A stretch of DNA of 64,000 nucleotides from Crystallibacter degradans (GTDB lineage: Bacteria; Actinomycetota; Actinomycetes; Actinomycetales; Micrococcaceae). The position numbers and the translations under genes are program-made. This document shows, piece by piece, positions 35,167 through 43,195 of this stretch. Location of the stretch: NCBI RefSeq assembly GCF_012952295.1, contig NZ_JABBCH010000006.1, positions 124,001 through 188,000 of the forward strand. Direction: 5' to 3'. Every line of letters begins with the position of its first letter. The stretch's first letter is position 1. The notes beneath the pieces are model-generated. The model had not been told where the DNA came from and searched no databases. It saw only the letters and a list, made by a program, of their open reading frames with translations.

Positions 35167-35670
35167 ATGAGAAAACCAGGCACTGTCCTGCGACATCTGA
35201 TCGCCGTGCTGGCCGCCCTCGCCATGGCCTTTACGCTCTCAAGCTGCGCAGAAACGGACGTGGAAGAAACAGACCCGGTGGCCAACGGGGTCAACGCGGA
35301 TATCGGGCCTATGCAGGTGCGGAGCTTACTGATCGTTGCCGCGGCCGAAGGCCAGCCGGGCCGTCTGCTGGGCACACTCTCCAACACCGCGGACGAGCCC
35401 ACGGAGGTCATCATCACAGATGCCAACAGTGAAGTGACGGTGACGGTCGACGGCGGCACGGACTATGGGTTCGACACGAACGTCCACCAGCTCCCGACCG
35501 TCACCGAACCGCCGGGATCGCGCGTCCCGGTCACCGTCACGGTCGGCTCCGAGAGTGCAGAGTTGCTGGTCCCGGTCTTCGACGGCACCTTGGAACCCTA
35601 CCGTCAGTACCTGCCGCCGGGTGCCCCGTCCCCCAACGCCTCGGAGACGGCCTCAGACCCGGCCTCTTAG
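35167..35670 (+). CDS. Secreted lipoprotein, beta-rich
   Basis: A 167-residue lipoprotein with signal peptide and lipobox LSSC (about residue 27). The mature part alternates beta strands (VTVTVDGGTDYGF, PVTVTVGSESAELLVPVFDG) and ends in a Pro/Ser/Ala-rich tail. It resembles actinobacterial lipoproteins annotated DUF461-like; the similarity is by layout and I cannot confirm it. The stop codon lies inside a 25-base tandem duplication. Confidence 0.7.
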   Translation: MRKPGTVLRHLIAVLAALAMAFTLSSCAETDVEETDPVANGVNADIGPMQVRSLLIVAAAEGQPGRLLGTLSNTADEPTEVIITDANSEVTVTVDGGTDYGFDTNVHQLPTVTEPPGSRVPVTVTVGSESAELLVPVFDGTLEPYRQYLPPGAPSPNASETASDPAS

Positions 35671-35701
35671 GACGCACTCAGACCCGGCCTCTTAGGACGC
35701 A
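35652..35701. repeat. 25-base perfect tandem duplication across a stop codon
   Basis: CTCAGACCCGGCCTCTTAGG plus five bases occurs at 35652-35676 and again at 35677-35701. The first copy contains the lipoprotein stop codon TAG (35668-35670). The 25-base period would shift frame if read through. Confidence 0.9.
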
Positions 35702-35725
35702 GTCGCCCTACCGCCTGGCGAAGTT

Positions 35726-36076
35726 CTACGCAGTCAGGGGTTCCAGCACCTGGAGCCGGCATTCGGAATGCAGCGGATCGGACTTCTCCGGCAGGCAGCC
35801 GCGCTCTACTGCGGTCTGCAGATCCGCCAGTGCTTCGGCACCGGCGTGGGCCTTGGACAGATCGACAACTATTTCCATCCCGGGCACCAGCGCGTTCGTA
35901 CGCCGCGCAATGGCGTAAAGCGCCTTGAGGTTTTGTATCGTCACCGTTCCGCCCACCTGGATCCGCGCCGACTGCATCGTGGTGTCCAGGCGCACCAGCA
36001 CCTTGAGTTTCCGGCTGGCAGCGCCGGCGAAACCGGTCTGGTGCGCGGGATTTCGTACTAGTTGCGTGGTTGTCAT
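35726..36076 (-). CDS. Small STAS-like protein, tentative
   Basis: A 116-residue soluble protein. The middle (SARIQVGGTVTIQNLKALYAI, then GMEIVVDLSKAHAGAEALADL) has the strand-helix rhythm and the VDLS turn of STAS/anti-anti-sigma proteins. It has a basic N-terminal extension. Cys pair GCLPEKSDPLHSECR near the end. The ATG at 36076 has AAGGACGGGT upstream; the frame to 36301 is not supported. No partner kinase or sigma factor is adjacent. Confidence 0.5.
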   Translation of the reverse strand: MTTTQLVRNPAHQTGFAGAASRKLKVLVRLDTTMQSARIQVGGTVTIQNLKALYAIARRTNALVPGMEIVVDLSKAHAGAEALADLQTAVERGCLPEKSDPLHSECRLQVLEPLTA

Positions 36077-36115
36077 ACCCGTCCTTCTGAGATCTCCGGG
36101 GAACTGCTGATTGCT

Positions 36116-36150
36116 GCCGTGGACCGCCGATAGCCTGGGCGGTCCACGGC
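36116..36150. terminator. 13-base-pair perfect hairpin
   Basis: Arms GCCGTGGACCGCC and GGCGGTCCACGGC with a nine-base loop. It lies about 170 bases beyond the zinc-ribbon gene stop and 40 bases upstream of the STAS-like start, both on the minus strand, so it could end the first or control the second. No T-tract. Confidence 0.5.
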
Positions 36151-36316
36151 TGCATTTCCGTACTGGACCCCGGGCGCCTTTGCTCGGGACCGGCACGGAA
36201 TCGGGATTGCCACTTACGTGGTGCGGCCAGTCCCCCCTGCTGGCTCCCGATATGCACCACCTACAGGCTCCCGTGCCCCGGCCATTGCCAATAGGGCCCA
36301 AAGTCCCGCCTTCAGG

Positions 36317-36574
36317 TCAGGCGTACCAAAACCAGCCCGGCGGCTCCCAGTCCGAGGGCACCTCATGGCCACTGAACTGCCCGCATTTAAGGCAGCTGTA
36401 GCTGGCTTCGGCGGAGGTAAGACCTGTCCCGGGCTGCAGCCGGGGCGGAATGAACTCCTCAATGATCAGATACTGGTCCGAGCGGCAGGTCTCGCAGAAG
36501 GGCAGTTCTGGTCCGATCCCGATTGTGGGCACCGCTATTGCCGCATCGTCTTCTTGCCAAGCGGGTAGAACCAT
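36317..36574 (-). CDS. Small zinc-ribbon-like protein
   Basis: An 85-residue protein with two CxxC pairs: FCETCRSDQYL and YSCLKCGQFSGH, the pattern of a zinc ribbon. The C-terminus is aromatic (WEPPGWFWYA). The ATG at 36574 has a strong GGAGGAAACCCCT leader. It is a soluble protein of unknown role. Its upstream region holds two inverted repeats, one resembling a DevR box, and it is divergent from the DevS-like kinase. Confidence 0.75.
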   Translation of the reverse strand: MVLPAWQEDDAAIAVPTIGIGPELPFCETCRSDQYLIIEEFIPPRLQPGTGLTSAEASYSCLKCGQFSGHEVPSDWEPPGWFWYA

Positions 36575-36606
36575 AGGGGTTTCCTCCGGTCTTGCTCAAG
36601 ACTTGT

Positions 36607-36627
36607 GCCGGACGTCATTGGTCCGGC
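36607..36627. promoter_or_regulatory. Inverted repeat in the zinc-ribbon leader
   Basis: GCCGGAC (36607-36613) and GTCCGGC (36621-36627) with a seven-base spacer, 33-53 bases upstream of the zinc-ribbon start. It could be an operator or a leader hairpin. Confidence 0.35.
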
Positions 36628-36686
36628 GCAGCAGCCGTCAGAGGCCGCATGATCAAAAGTCTGCCCTAGCCACTTTGGAAAGAGGA

Positions 36687-36700
36687 GGGCCTTTCGTCCC
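36687..36700. promoter_or_regulatory. DevR/DosR-box-like palindrome
   Basis: GGGCCTTTCGTCCC matches 12 of 14 positions of the mycobacterial DosR core GGGACTWWAGTCCC (W taken as A or T), with symmetric flanking A and T. It lies in the divergent region between the zinc-ribbon gene and the DevS-like kinase, whose response regulator partner is nearby. Binding is predicted, not shown. Confidence 0.4.
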
Positions 36701-36953
36701 TCAATTGTTATAAAGGTGCTAAGAGCCCCTGATTGAACCATTCAGCCCGCACGACGGCGGCTGATTGGCGCATTCAGGAAGCCCCTGCAGCAGTCCGGCA
36801 GAAGGATCTAACGCCGTAATAGCTTGACGCGTGTTGCCCCCGGCAACTTAGATGACAGTCCAGAGCTTTAGCGCAACAGCCGGGCTGCAGAGTACGAACA
36901 TCGGTTGGGGGACGTATGTGGATTCCGGATTCGTCGGCTGAAGGCAGGACCGG

Positions 36954-38528
36954 ATGAAACACCTGCTGGCTGCCGTGATGGCGCTCGCTGAAGACCTAAG
37001 CCTGGAAACCGTCCTGCAGCGGGTGGTGGAGTCGGCCTGCCAGTTGGTGGATGCCCAGTACGGCGCCCTGGGCGTTGCCGGTGAAGACGGCACTTCGCTG
37101 AGCCACTTCATTACCGTCGGCATCGACGAGGAAGAACACCACCGCATCGGCGACCTGCCAACCGGACACGGCGTGCTCGGGCTGCTGCTTCGCGAACCCG
37201 TGGCGCTGCGGCTCAATCCGCTCAGCGGGCACGCAGACGCCCATGGCTTTCCGCCCAACCATCCGCCGATGCAGTCATTCCTCGGGGTGCCGATCCGCGT
37301 CCGGGGTGCAGTCTTCGGCAGCTTGTACCTGACGGAGAAGAAGGGCGGCGGCAGCTTCACCGTCCGGGACGAGGAATTCGTAACCACCCTTGCCGCGGCG
37401 GCGGGCGTGGCGATACAAAATGCCCGCTTATTCGAGGCCATGAGGCGCCGTGAGCAGTGGCTGCAGGCCTCGATGGAACTGAGCATGCGGTTGCCTTCCA
37501 AATCCCAGGACCCGCGAGATCTGATCGTCGACCACGCGCTGGCACCGTCCGGGGCTGCGCTGGCGGTGTTCGCCACCCCGGCCCAGGACGGGATGATCGC
37601 CCGGTGCGAAGCTGCCGCAGGCGAGCGCGCGGGGGAAATTGTCCGCCAGAGCGTCCCGGTCTCACTCACCGTTCTCCACTCCGTGCTGGAGACAGGAAAG
37701 CCCGTATTGTGCGAAGCGGCAGATCTGGTGGACCCGGAAAAAGCGGAGGGGCTGGGGGCCGCGCTGGTGGCCCGGCTGTCCCCGCGCGGCGGCGAACCCA
37801 GCCTGCTGGTGCTCTGCCGGGCGCCCGGGGCCGATGGCTTCCATCCCGTTGATCTGGACATGGCAGAAATCTTCTGCACGCATGCTTCGCTCACCATGGA
37901 GCTGGCGCAGGGCCAGCGGCTGCGTGAACAGTTGGTGCTCTTTGCCGACCGGGACCGGATTGCCAGGGATCTGCACGACGTCGTCATCCAGCGCCTGTTT
38001 GCCGCCGGTTTGAGCTTGCAAAGCCTGCGCCGCTACACCATGGAGGACAGCGCCCAGGAGCGGATCACCGACGTCACCCGGGAACTGGACGAAGCCATCC
38101 GCGAGCTGCGCGACACCATCTACTCCCTGCGCGCCGATGCCCAGGAGGAAGTCCTCAGCAGCAGGATTGTCCGGGCAGTGCAGGAAGGCACCCGGGCGTC
38201 CGCCTTCACACCCCGGCTCGAGATTTCCGGTCCCATTGATTCGGATGTGCCGGACAAGGTGGCCGAACACCTGCTGGCGGTCATTCGGGAAGGACTCAGC
38301 AACGCGGTGCGCCATTCGGATGCCGACCATATCGAGGTCGCCGTGGCAGCTATCGACAATCGCGTCCGGCTGGCCATCAAGGACAACGGCCGCGGATTCG
38401 CCCATCCCCTGCGCCGCAGCGGCCTGGCCAACCTCGAGCAGCGCGCCGAAGAACTCCACGGCACTCTGGACCTCAAGAGCGCTCCGGGCAAGGGCACAAG
38501 CCTGGTCTGGACAGTGCCGCTGGCGTAG
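36954..38528 (+). CDS. devS-like: DevS/DosT-like GAF sensor histidine kinase
   Basis: A 524-residue soluble kinase: GAF-A (about 14-152), GAF-B (about 175-325), HisKA_3 and HATPase. Phospho-acceptor His341 sits in DRIARDLHDVVIQRLF, and the ATPase has NAVRHS, DNGRGF and GLANLEQRA. GAF-A resembles mycobacterial DosS/DosT, which bind haem. The proximal His equivalent is His103 (NHPPMQSFLG) and the distal Tyr equivalent is Tyr125 (FGSLYLTEK). The DosS E87 position is Gly40, as in DosT. By analogy it senses oxygen, CO or NO. The ATG at 36954 has AGGACCGG; a 13-codon upstream frame ends in the same ATGA. Confidence 0.9.
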   Translation: MKHLLAAVMALAEDLSLETVLQRVVESACQLVDAQYGALGVAGEDGTSLSHFITVGIDEEEHHRIGDLPTGHGVLGLLLREPVALRLNPLSGHADAHGFPPNHPPMQSFLGVPIRVRGAVFGSLYLTEKKGGGSFTVRDEEFVTTLAAAAGVAIQNARLFEAMRRREQWLQASMELSMRLPSKSQDPRDLIVDHALAPSGAALAVFATPAQDGMIARCEAAAGERAGEIVRQSVPVSLTVLHSVLETGKPVLCEAADLVDPEKAEGLGAALVARLSPRGGEPSLLVLCRAPGADGFHPVDLDMAEIFCTHASLTMELAQGQRLREQLVLFADRDRIARDLHDVVIQRLFAAGLSLQSLRRYTMEDSAQERITDVTRELDEAIRELRDTIYSLRADAQEEVLSSRIVRAVQEGTRASAFTPRLEISGPIDSDVPDKVAEHLLAVIREGLSNAVRHSDADHIEVAVAAIDNRVRLAIKDNGRGFAHPLRRSGLANLEQRAEELHGTLDLKSAPGKGTSLVWTVPLA

Positions 38529-38566
38529 CGGACTCCGCAGCAACGCCGGCAGTCATCAGGCGACCG

Positions 38567-39274
38567 CTACCCCACCCCGTCGGGCTGCGCTTCGCCGGCG
38601 GCCTTGGCCACGAACACCGCGGCCTGGGTCCTGCGTTCGAATCCGAGCTTCGCCAGAATGGAGGACACGTAGTTCTTGACCGTCTTCTCGGCCAGAAACA
38701 GCTGGTCGCCGATCTGCCGATTGGTCAGGCCCTCGCCGATCAGCGCCAGAATGCGCAGCTCCTGCGGGCTCAGCGCGTCCAGCCGGGGATCCGCCGCCTC
38801 GGGCCGGGCCAGCCCCTGCAGGATCCGGGCCTTCAGGTCCGGCTCGAAAAGCGACTCCCCGTTGGCGGCCTTGCGCAGCTCCGCCACGAGATCCGTCCCG
38901 ACAATCTGCTTGAGCACATAGCCCAGCGCCCCGGCGATGACCGCGCTGCGCAGCGAGCGTTCGTCGTCGTAACTCGTCAGAATCAGGCACCGCAGCGACG
39001 GATCGACGGACAGCACGTCCCGGCAGACCTCGATCCCGGTGCCGTCCGGCAGCCGCGCATCGAGTATGGACACGTCCGGACGCAGGGCGGGAATCAGCCC
39101 CGTTGCCTCCCGCGCCGAGCCTGACTGGCCGATGACCTCGAAGCCCTCGCCCTCCAGCAGGTCCTGGAGTCCGCGCCTGACCAGTTCGTGGTCATCGAGA
39201 ATAAAAACCTTGATGCTGCGGTCCGCCGAATCCGGCTGAGCGCGCGCTGCCTCGTCCACCTGTTCCCCATTCAC
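38567..39274 (-). CDS. devR-like: DevR/DosR-type NarL-family response regulator
   Basis: A 235-residue regulator: receiver domain (about 20-140) with the acidic pair D27-D28, phospho-acceptor Asp72 (VSILDARLPDG) and the conserved Lys in YVLKQI, then a LuxR-type HTH (LTNRQIGDQLFLAEKTVKNYVSSILAKLG). It converges on the DevS-like kinase gene 38 bases away, so the pair is encoded tail to tail. It should bind palindromes such as the DevR-box-like site at 36687. The GTG at 39274 has GGAG seven bases upstream. Confidence 0.9.
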   Translation of the reverse strand: MNGEQVDEAARAQPDSADRSIKVFILDDHELVRRGLQDLLEGEGFEVIGQSGSAREATGLIPALRPDVSILDARLPDGTGIEVCRDVLSVDPSLRCLILTSYDDERSLRSAVIAGALGYVLKQIVGTDLVAELRKAANGESLFEPDLKARILQGLARPEAADPRLDALSPQELRILALIGEGLTNRQIGDQLFLAEKTVKNYVSSILAKLGFERRTQAAVFVAKAAGEAQPDGVG

Positions 39275-39479
39275 GATGGCACTCCCATGTGCTCCGTCAT
39301 ACGGTCCGGTCCCCTAGTTCATTGTTACCGGGTCTGCCGGATTCGCCAAGTGGCCAAGGTCCCGTGAGGAAATGTGATGGAAACGCTATCTGGCTAGGGC
39401 ATTTGAAGCAGGCCCGGACCATAGGATGGAGAAAACACTCCCATCCGACGTCCGGCTTGCCCGGCTGAAAGTCGAGTTG

Positions 39480-39827
39480 ATGACTCCCCCGGCTGAAAAC
39501 GCCCCTTACCCCCGCCGGCGCGACATCCGCAGCGGGGCAGCGGACCCCGTGCCCCCGACCGGCATGATCCCCGTGGTCCCCTTGCCAACCAAGTTGTCCG
39601 TGCCGGCCCAGCCTGCCCTGCCCGCCCGCAAGGAACTGCGGACCGGGATGATCCAGATCGTCCCGCCCGCGGACGGCCAGCCCTCCTCGGAAACGCGTTA
39701 CGTACCGGCGCCAAAACCTGAAACAACGACGGCGGACCCGGCCTCGCGCCGCAAGCCGCTCTGGATTGCCGGCGGCGCAGCCGTGGTGGCGGGGCTCATC
39801 GCCGCGACGTTCCTCTTCTGGCTCTGA
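39480..39827 (+). CDS. Small tail-anchored protein with PPTGMI motif (paralogue B)
   Basis: A 115-residue protein sharing YPRRRDIRSGAADPVPPTGM with the gene at 28381. A second block, RKELRTGMIQIVPP, repeats the basic-then-GMI-VP pattern, so the protein itself contains two degenerate copies. One membrane helix lies at the C-terminus (about 92-114). The start at ATG 39480 puts nine residues before YPRRR, exactly as in paralogue A; an upstream ATG at 39426 has poor spacing. It is divergent from devR. Confidence 0.68.
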   Translation: MTPPAENAPYPRRRDIRSGAADPVPPTGMIPVVPLPTKLSVPAQPALPARKELRTGMIQIVPPADGQPSSETRYVPAPKPETTTADPASRRKPLWIAGGAAVVAGLIAATFLFWL

Positions 39828-39888
39828 CGCTCCTGGTTCCGACGATTCTGGTTCCGGCAGTGACGCTCCTGGCGACGTCCGCCGGGTG

Positions 39889-40446
39889 CTAGGGCAGAGT
39901 CCGCCGGGGTCTGGAGCTTCTCGCGAAACGCGCGATGGCCACGGCAGACAGGGTTGCCAGCACGGGAATCAAGACCAGCGGACCCACTCCTGCCAGTCCG
40001 TTGCTCCCGGCGGCTAGCAGTCCCATCATGCCGATCCAGCAGAGCACTGCCGCGTAGGCTGCGACCACTGCAAGGCCGTTGAAGAAGCGGGGGTGGTTGG
40101 CCGGGTACCGGCCGAGTTTCGTCCTTGGACCGGACTGCCGATGCTGCCGCCGACCCGCAAGCTTACGGTGCTGGCCGTGCGGAGGCTTCCGGTGCCGCCC
40201 GTCTGTGGAAACGGCAGCCGGCCCTTTCAGGCAGAGCCGCCAGGCTGCGTAAAGCCCGAGCGTGAACAGCACGGGGAAGAACAATAGATGCGGTATCGCA
40301 TAGACAAGGGCGGGCGCCGCGACCAGCAGGGCGATGGCGCCGAACCAGCACAGGCCGACGCCGTAAACTCCGATGACCAAGAGGGTTTTTCTGGCGCCGC
40401 GGCTGAGTGCCGGAAGCTTTACGGGGATGAGTTCCTGGCTGGACAT
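39889..40446 (-). CDS. Four-helix membrane protein with internal duplication
   Basis: A 185-residue protein with two similar halves, each a helix pair: YGVGLCWFGAIALL then LLFFPVLFTLGLYA, and YAAVLCWIGMMGLL then PLVLIPVLATLSAV. The halves are joined by a very basic Gly/His/Arg-rich loop (about 78-115) that should be cytoplasmic. The ATG at 40446 has GGAG five bases upstream. Family not recognised. Confidence 0.65.
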   Translation of the reverse strand: MSSQELIPVKLPALSRGARKTLLVIGVYGVGLCWFGAIALLVAAPALVYAIPHLLFFPVLFTLGLYAAWRLCLKGPAAVSTDGRHRKPPHGQHRKLAGRRQHRQSGPRTKLGRYPANHPRFFNGLAVVAAYAAVLCWIGMMGLLAAGSNGLAGVGPLVLIPVLATLSAVAIARFARSSRPRRTLP

Positions 40447-40519
40447 ATCCGCTCCGCTGCGAGACTGGGACGATCTGGAATCATACCATCACAGCACGGA
40501 TAGCCCGCGTTGGCGAGAC

Positions 40520-40981
40520 CTACTGCCCGCGGTCCTCGGACGCCCGGTCGAAGGTCAGGGAGGCACCTTCTTCGGCGCGCAGGAGCCGGCCCAGGGTGGC
40601 CGCGAGCTCGGCGCGCTCCTCGTGGGTCAGAACCGCGAAAAACTTGTCGGCCTGCTCCAGCTGCGCGGCACGAATGGCCTCGGACAGCTCGCGGCCAGCG
40701 TCGGTCAGGGTCACCACGGTGGCACGGCGGTCGGCCGGGTCCGGCTGGCGCACGCACCAGCCGCGCTCCTGCAGGCCATCCACGACTTCGGTGGCGGAGC
40801 GCGGAACAATGTGGAGCCGTTCGGAGAGTTCCCCCAGCCTCAGCTGGCCGTGGCGCCTGAGCATGCCCAGCGCCCGGGACTGTGACGGCGCAACGTCCCA
40901 CGGCGCCAGCGCGTCCCGGGAGAGGTGCCGCAGCCGCCGGGCTACGGCCCAAAAAGAATCCAGCAAGTTTTCATCGGCCAC
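40520..40981 (-). CDS. MarR family transcriptional repressor
   Basis: A 153-residue winged-helix repressor: LRLGELSERLHIVPRSATEVVDGLQERGWCVRQ is the recognition region, and DPADRRATVVTLTDAG is the wing with the conserved DxRxxxxxLT pattern. It is divergent from the ABC exporter gene, and a clear triple half-site operator sits between them, so it most likely represses the exporter and itself. GTG start at 40981. Confidence 0.9.
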   Translation of the reverse strand: MADENLLDSFWAVARRLRHLSRDALAPWDVAPSQSRALGMLRRHGQLRLGELSERLHIVPRSATEVVDGLQERGWCVRQPDPADRRATVVTLTDAGRELSEAIRAAQLEQADKFFAVLTHEERAELAATLGRLLRAEEGASLTFDRASEDRGQ

Positions 40982-41012
40982 GGGAATAGACTATCAGCGG
41001 TAGCGGTTGTAC

Positions 41013-41033
41013 CCTCATAGTGAGGTTACCTCA
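41013..41033. promoter_or_regulatory. MarR operator with three overlapping half-sites
   Basis: TGAGGTTACCTCA at 41021-41033 is a 13-base inverted repeat (TGAGGT, central T, ACCTCA), and CCTCA at 41013-41017 adds a third half-site pairing with the same TGAGG across TAG. It lies 32-52 bases from the MarR start and upstream of the exporter start, as expected for a shared divergent operator. Confidence 0.7.
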
Positions 41034-41105
41034 GCAATTCTGCTGGCCTCAGTCATCAACCGGCCGTCCAATCAGAACGGCCTGGCGCCCCTCGAGAGAA
41101 ACGGG

Positions 41106-42932
41106 GTGGTTCCCACGGAATCCATCAATACCATCAGCTTGGCCCCCGGCGGCGGCCGTGGCGGCGGACCCGGCCGCGCACCTACCGCCGCGGAACGCGA
41201 CCAGGCGCAGCACGTTTCGCTGCGGCGCATTGCCGCACTGTTCCGCCCCTACCGCTGGCAGCTCACGCTCGTCACCGCCATCATCATTGCGTCCTCCGTG
41301 GTCTCGATGGCCTCGCCCTTCCTGCTGCGCGCTGTCATCGACACCGCGCTGCCGGAGCAGGACGTCCGGCTGCTGGTTTTCCTGACCGCAGGCATGCTGG
41401 CCGTCGCCGTCATCACGGCCGCCTTCGGCGTGGTCCAGACCTGGATCAGCACCCGGATCGGCCAGCAGGTGATGCACCGGCTGCGCTCGGATGTGTTCAC
41501 GCATCTGCAGCGCCAGTCCATCGGCTTCTTCACCCGCAGCCGCGGCGGCGAAGTACAGTCCCGCATCACCAACGACATCGGCGGTATGCAGACGGTTGTC
41601 ACGTCCACTGCCACGAGCATCGCGGCGAACCTCACCACCGTGGTGGCCACCGCCGTCGCCATGGTGGCACTGTCCTGGCAGCTGAGCCTGATCTCGCTGC
41701 TGGTGATGCCGCCGGCCGTGATCCTCACCCGCAAGGTCGCCACCATGCGGCGCGAAATCACGGCCCGCAAGCAGCGCGAGTTGGCGGACATGAACGTCAC
41801 GATCGAAGAGTCGCTCTCCGTCAGCGGCATCCAGTTGAGCAAGACCCTGGGCACCGGACCGGCACTGGCCGCCCGCTTCACCGAGTCCTCCGGCCGGCTC
41901 ACGGACCTGGAACTTCGCTCCGAACTCGCCGGCCGCTGGCGCATGGCCACCATGAGCATCATCTTCGCAGCCGTCCCCGCCGTCATCTACCTGGCCGCGG
42001 GCCTGCCTGCCACCGCCGGAAACATGACCATCGGTACAGTGGTGGCGTTCACCGCGCTGCAGAGCGGACTGTTCCGGCCCCTGATGGGACTGCTGAACGT
42101 CGGCATCACACTGACCAGCTCGCTGGCCCTGTTCGCGCGCATCTTCGAGTACCTCGACCTGCCGGTGGAGATCCAGGACCCGGACTCCCCCGCCGTCGTT
42201 GTTCCTGCCGCGCTCAAGGGCCACGTGCGGTTCGAGGATGTGAGCTTCAGCTATCCGGGCAGCGAACTTCCCGCGATCGACGGCGTCAGCCTGGACGTCC
42301 CGGCCGGCACCACCCTGGCGCTGGTGGGACAGACCGGTTCGGGCAAGAGCACACTGGCTTCCATGGCCGCCCGGCTGCACGATCCCGGCGCCGGCCGCAT
42401 CACTATCGACGGCATGGACATCCGCACCATGGCGCTGGCGGACCTGGCCTCCGTGGTCGGCATGGTCAGCCAGGACACCTACCTGCTGCACACCACGGTA
42501 CGCGAAAACCTGCGCTACGCCAGACCGGACGCCACCGATGCGCAGATCGAACAGGCCGCACGCGACGCGCAGATCCACGAGCACATCATGGCACTGCCGG
42601 ACGGCTACGACACCATGGTCGGCTCCCGCGGCCACCGCTTCTCCGGCGGCGAAAAGCAGCGCATCGCCATCGCCCGGACGCTGCTGCGCAACCCGCAGGT
42701 GCTCATCCTCGACGAAGCCACCAGCGCGCTGGACACCCGGACTGAACGAGCCGTGCAGGAGGCCTTCGACCGGCTGGCGCAGGGGCGGACCACCATCACC
42801 ATCGCCCACCGGCTCTCCACCGTGCGCAACGCTGACCAGATAGCAGTGCTCGACGGCGGACGCATCGTTGAGACCGGGACGCACCATACGCTGGTGGAAG
42901 AAAACGGCCGCTATGCCGCACTGGCTGCCTGA
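41106..42932 (+). CDS. ABC exporter (membrane domain fused to ATPase), MarR-regulated
   Basis: A 608-residue half-transporter of the multidrug/lipid exporter type. A Gly/Arg-rich start is followed by six helices (about 55-330) and an ATPase with Walker A GQTGSGKST, Q-loop VSQDTYLLH, signature FSGGEKQRIAIAR, Walker B VLILDEATSAL and switch His in AHRLS. It probably homodimerises to export a toxic compound. The GTG at 41106 (GAGAGAAACGGG upstream) is chosen because a longer frame from 41007 would run through the MarR operator. Confidence 0.88.
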   Translation: MVPTESINTISLAPGGGRGGGPGRAPTAAERDQAQHVSLRRIAALFRPYRWQLTLVTAIIIASSVVSMASPFLLRAVIDTALPEQDVRLLVFLTAGMLAVAVITAAFGVVQTWISTRIGQQVMHRLRSDVFTHLQRQSIGFFTRSRGGEVQSRITNDIGGMQTVVTSTATSIAANLTTVVATAVAMVALSWQLSLISLLVMPPAVILTRKVATMRREITARKQRELADMNVTIEESLSVSGIQLSKTLGTGPALAARFTESSGRLTDLELRSELAGRWRMATMSIIFAAVPAVIYLAAGLPATAGNMTIGTVVAFTALQSGLFRPLMGLLNVGITLTSSLALFARIFEYLDLPVEIQDPDSPAVVVPAALKGHVRFEDVSFSYPGSELPAIDGVSLDVPAGTTLALVGQTGSGKSTLASMAARLHDPGAGRITIDGMDIRTMALADLASVVGMVSQDTYLLHTTVRENLRYARPDATDAQIEQAARDAQIHEHIMALPDGYDTMVGSRGHRFSGGEKQRIAIARTLLRNPQVLILDEATSALDTRTERAVQEAFDRLAQGRTTITIAHRLSTVRNADQIAVLDGGRIVETGTHHTLVEENGRYAALAA

Positions 42933-42968
42933 GCGGCCCGGGTCGACGGGCTGCGGCATACTGGGACC

Positions 42969-43121
42969 ATGAAGCAATTGCTCACCGTCCTCCTCCTGGC
43001 GGCCATCGTCCTGCTGGTGCTGGGCATCGCCGTCCAGGCCGTGAAGTTCCTGCTCTATGTGGGCCTGGCCGTGCTGGTGGTCTCCGGCGCCGTCCTGCTG
43101 TTGACCCGTGAACAGGACTGA
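42969..43121 (+). CDS. 50-residue membrane peptide
   Basis: A short gene 36 bases after the exporter stop. The protein MKQLLTVLLLAAIVLLVLG... is almost entirely hydrophobic, with two helices (about 4-24 and 27-46) and a polar end TREQD. Codon choice is strongly G/C at third positions, as in real genes here. It is probably co-transcribed with the exporter. Function unknown. Confidence 0.6.
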   Translation: MKQLLTVLLLAAIVLLVLGIAVQAVKFLLYVGLAVLVVSGAVLLLTREQD

Positions 43122-43195
43122 CGCCGGAAGCTTGTCCTTGTCACCGCATGCCTCCGGTGGGAATCTGTAAGAAACCCGACTGAAAGGACACGGCC

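Noticed and set aside
41049-42977. 642-codon open frame opposite the ABC exporter
   Set aside because: Shadow of a gene with full Walker and signature motifs.
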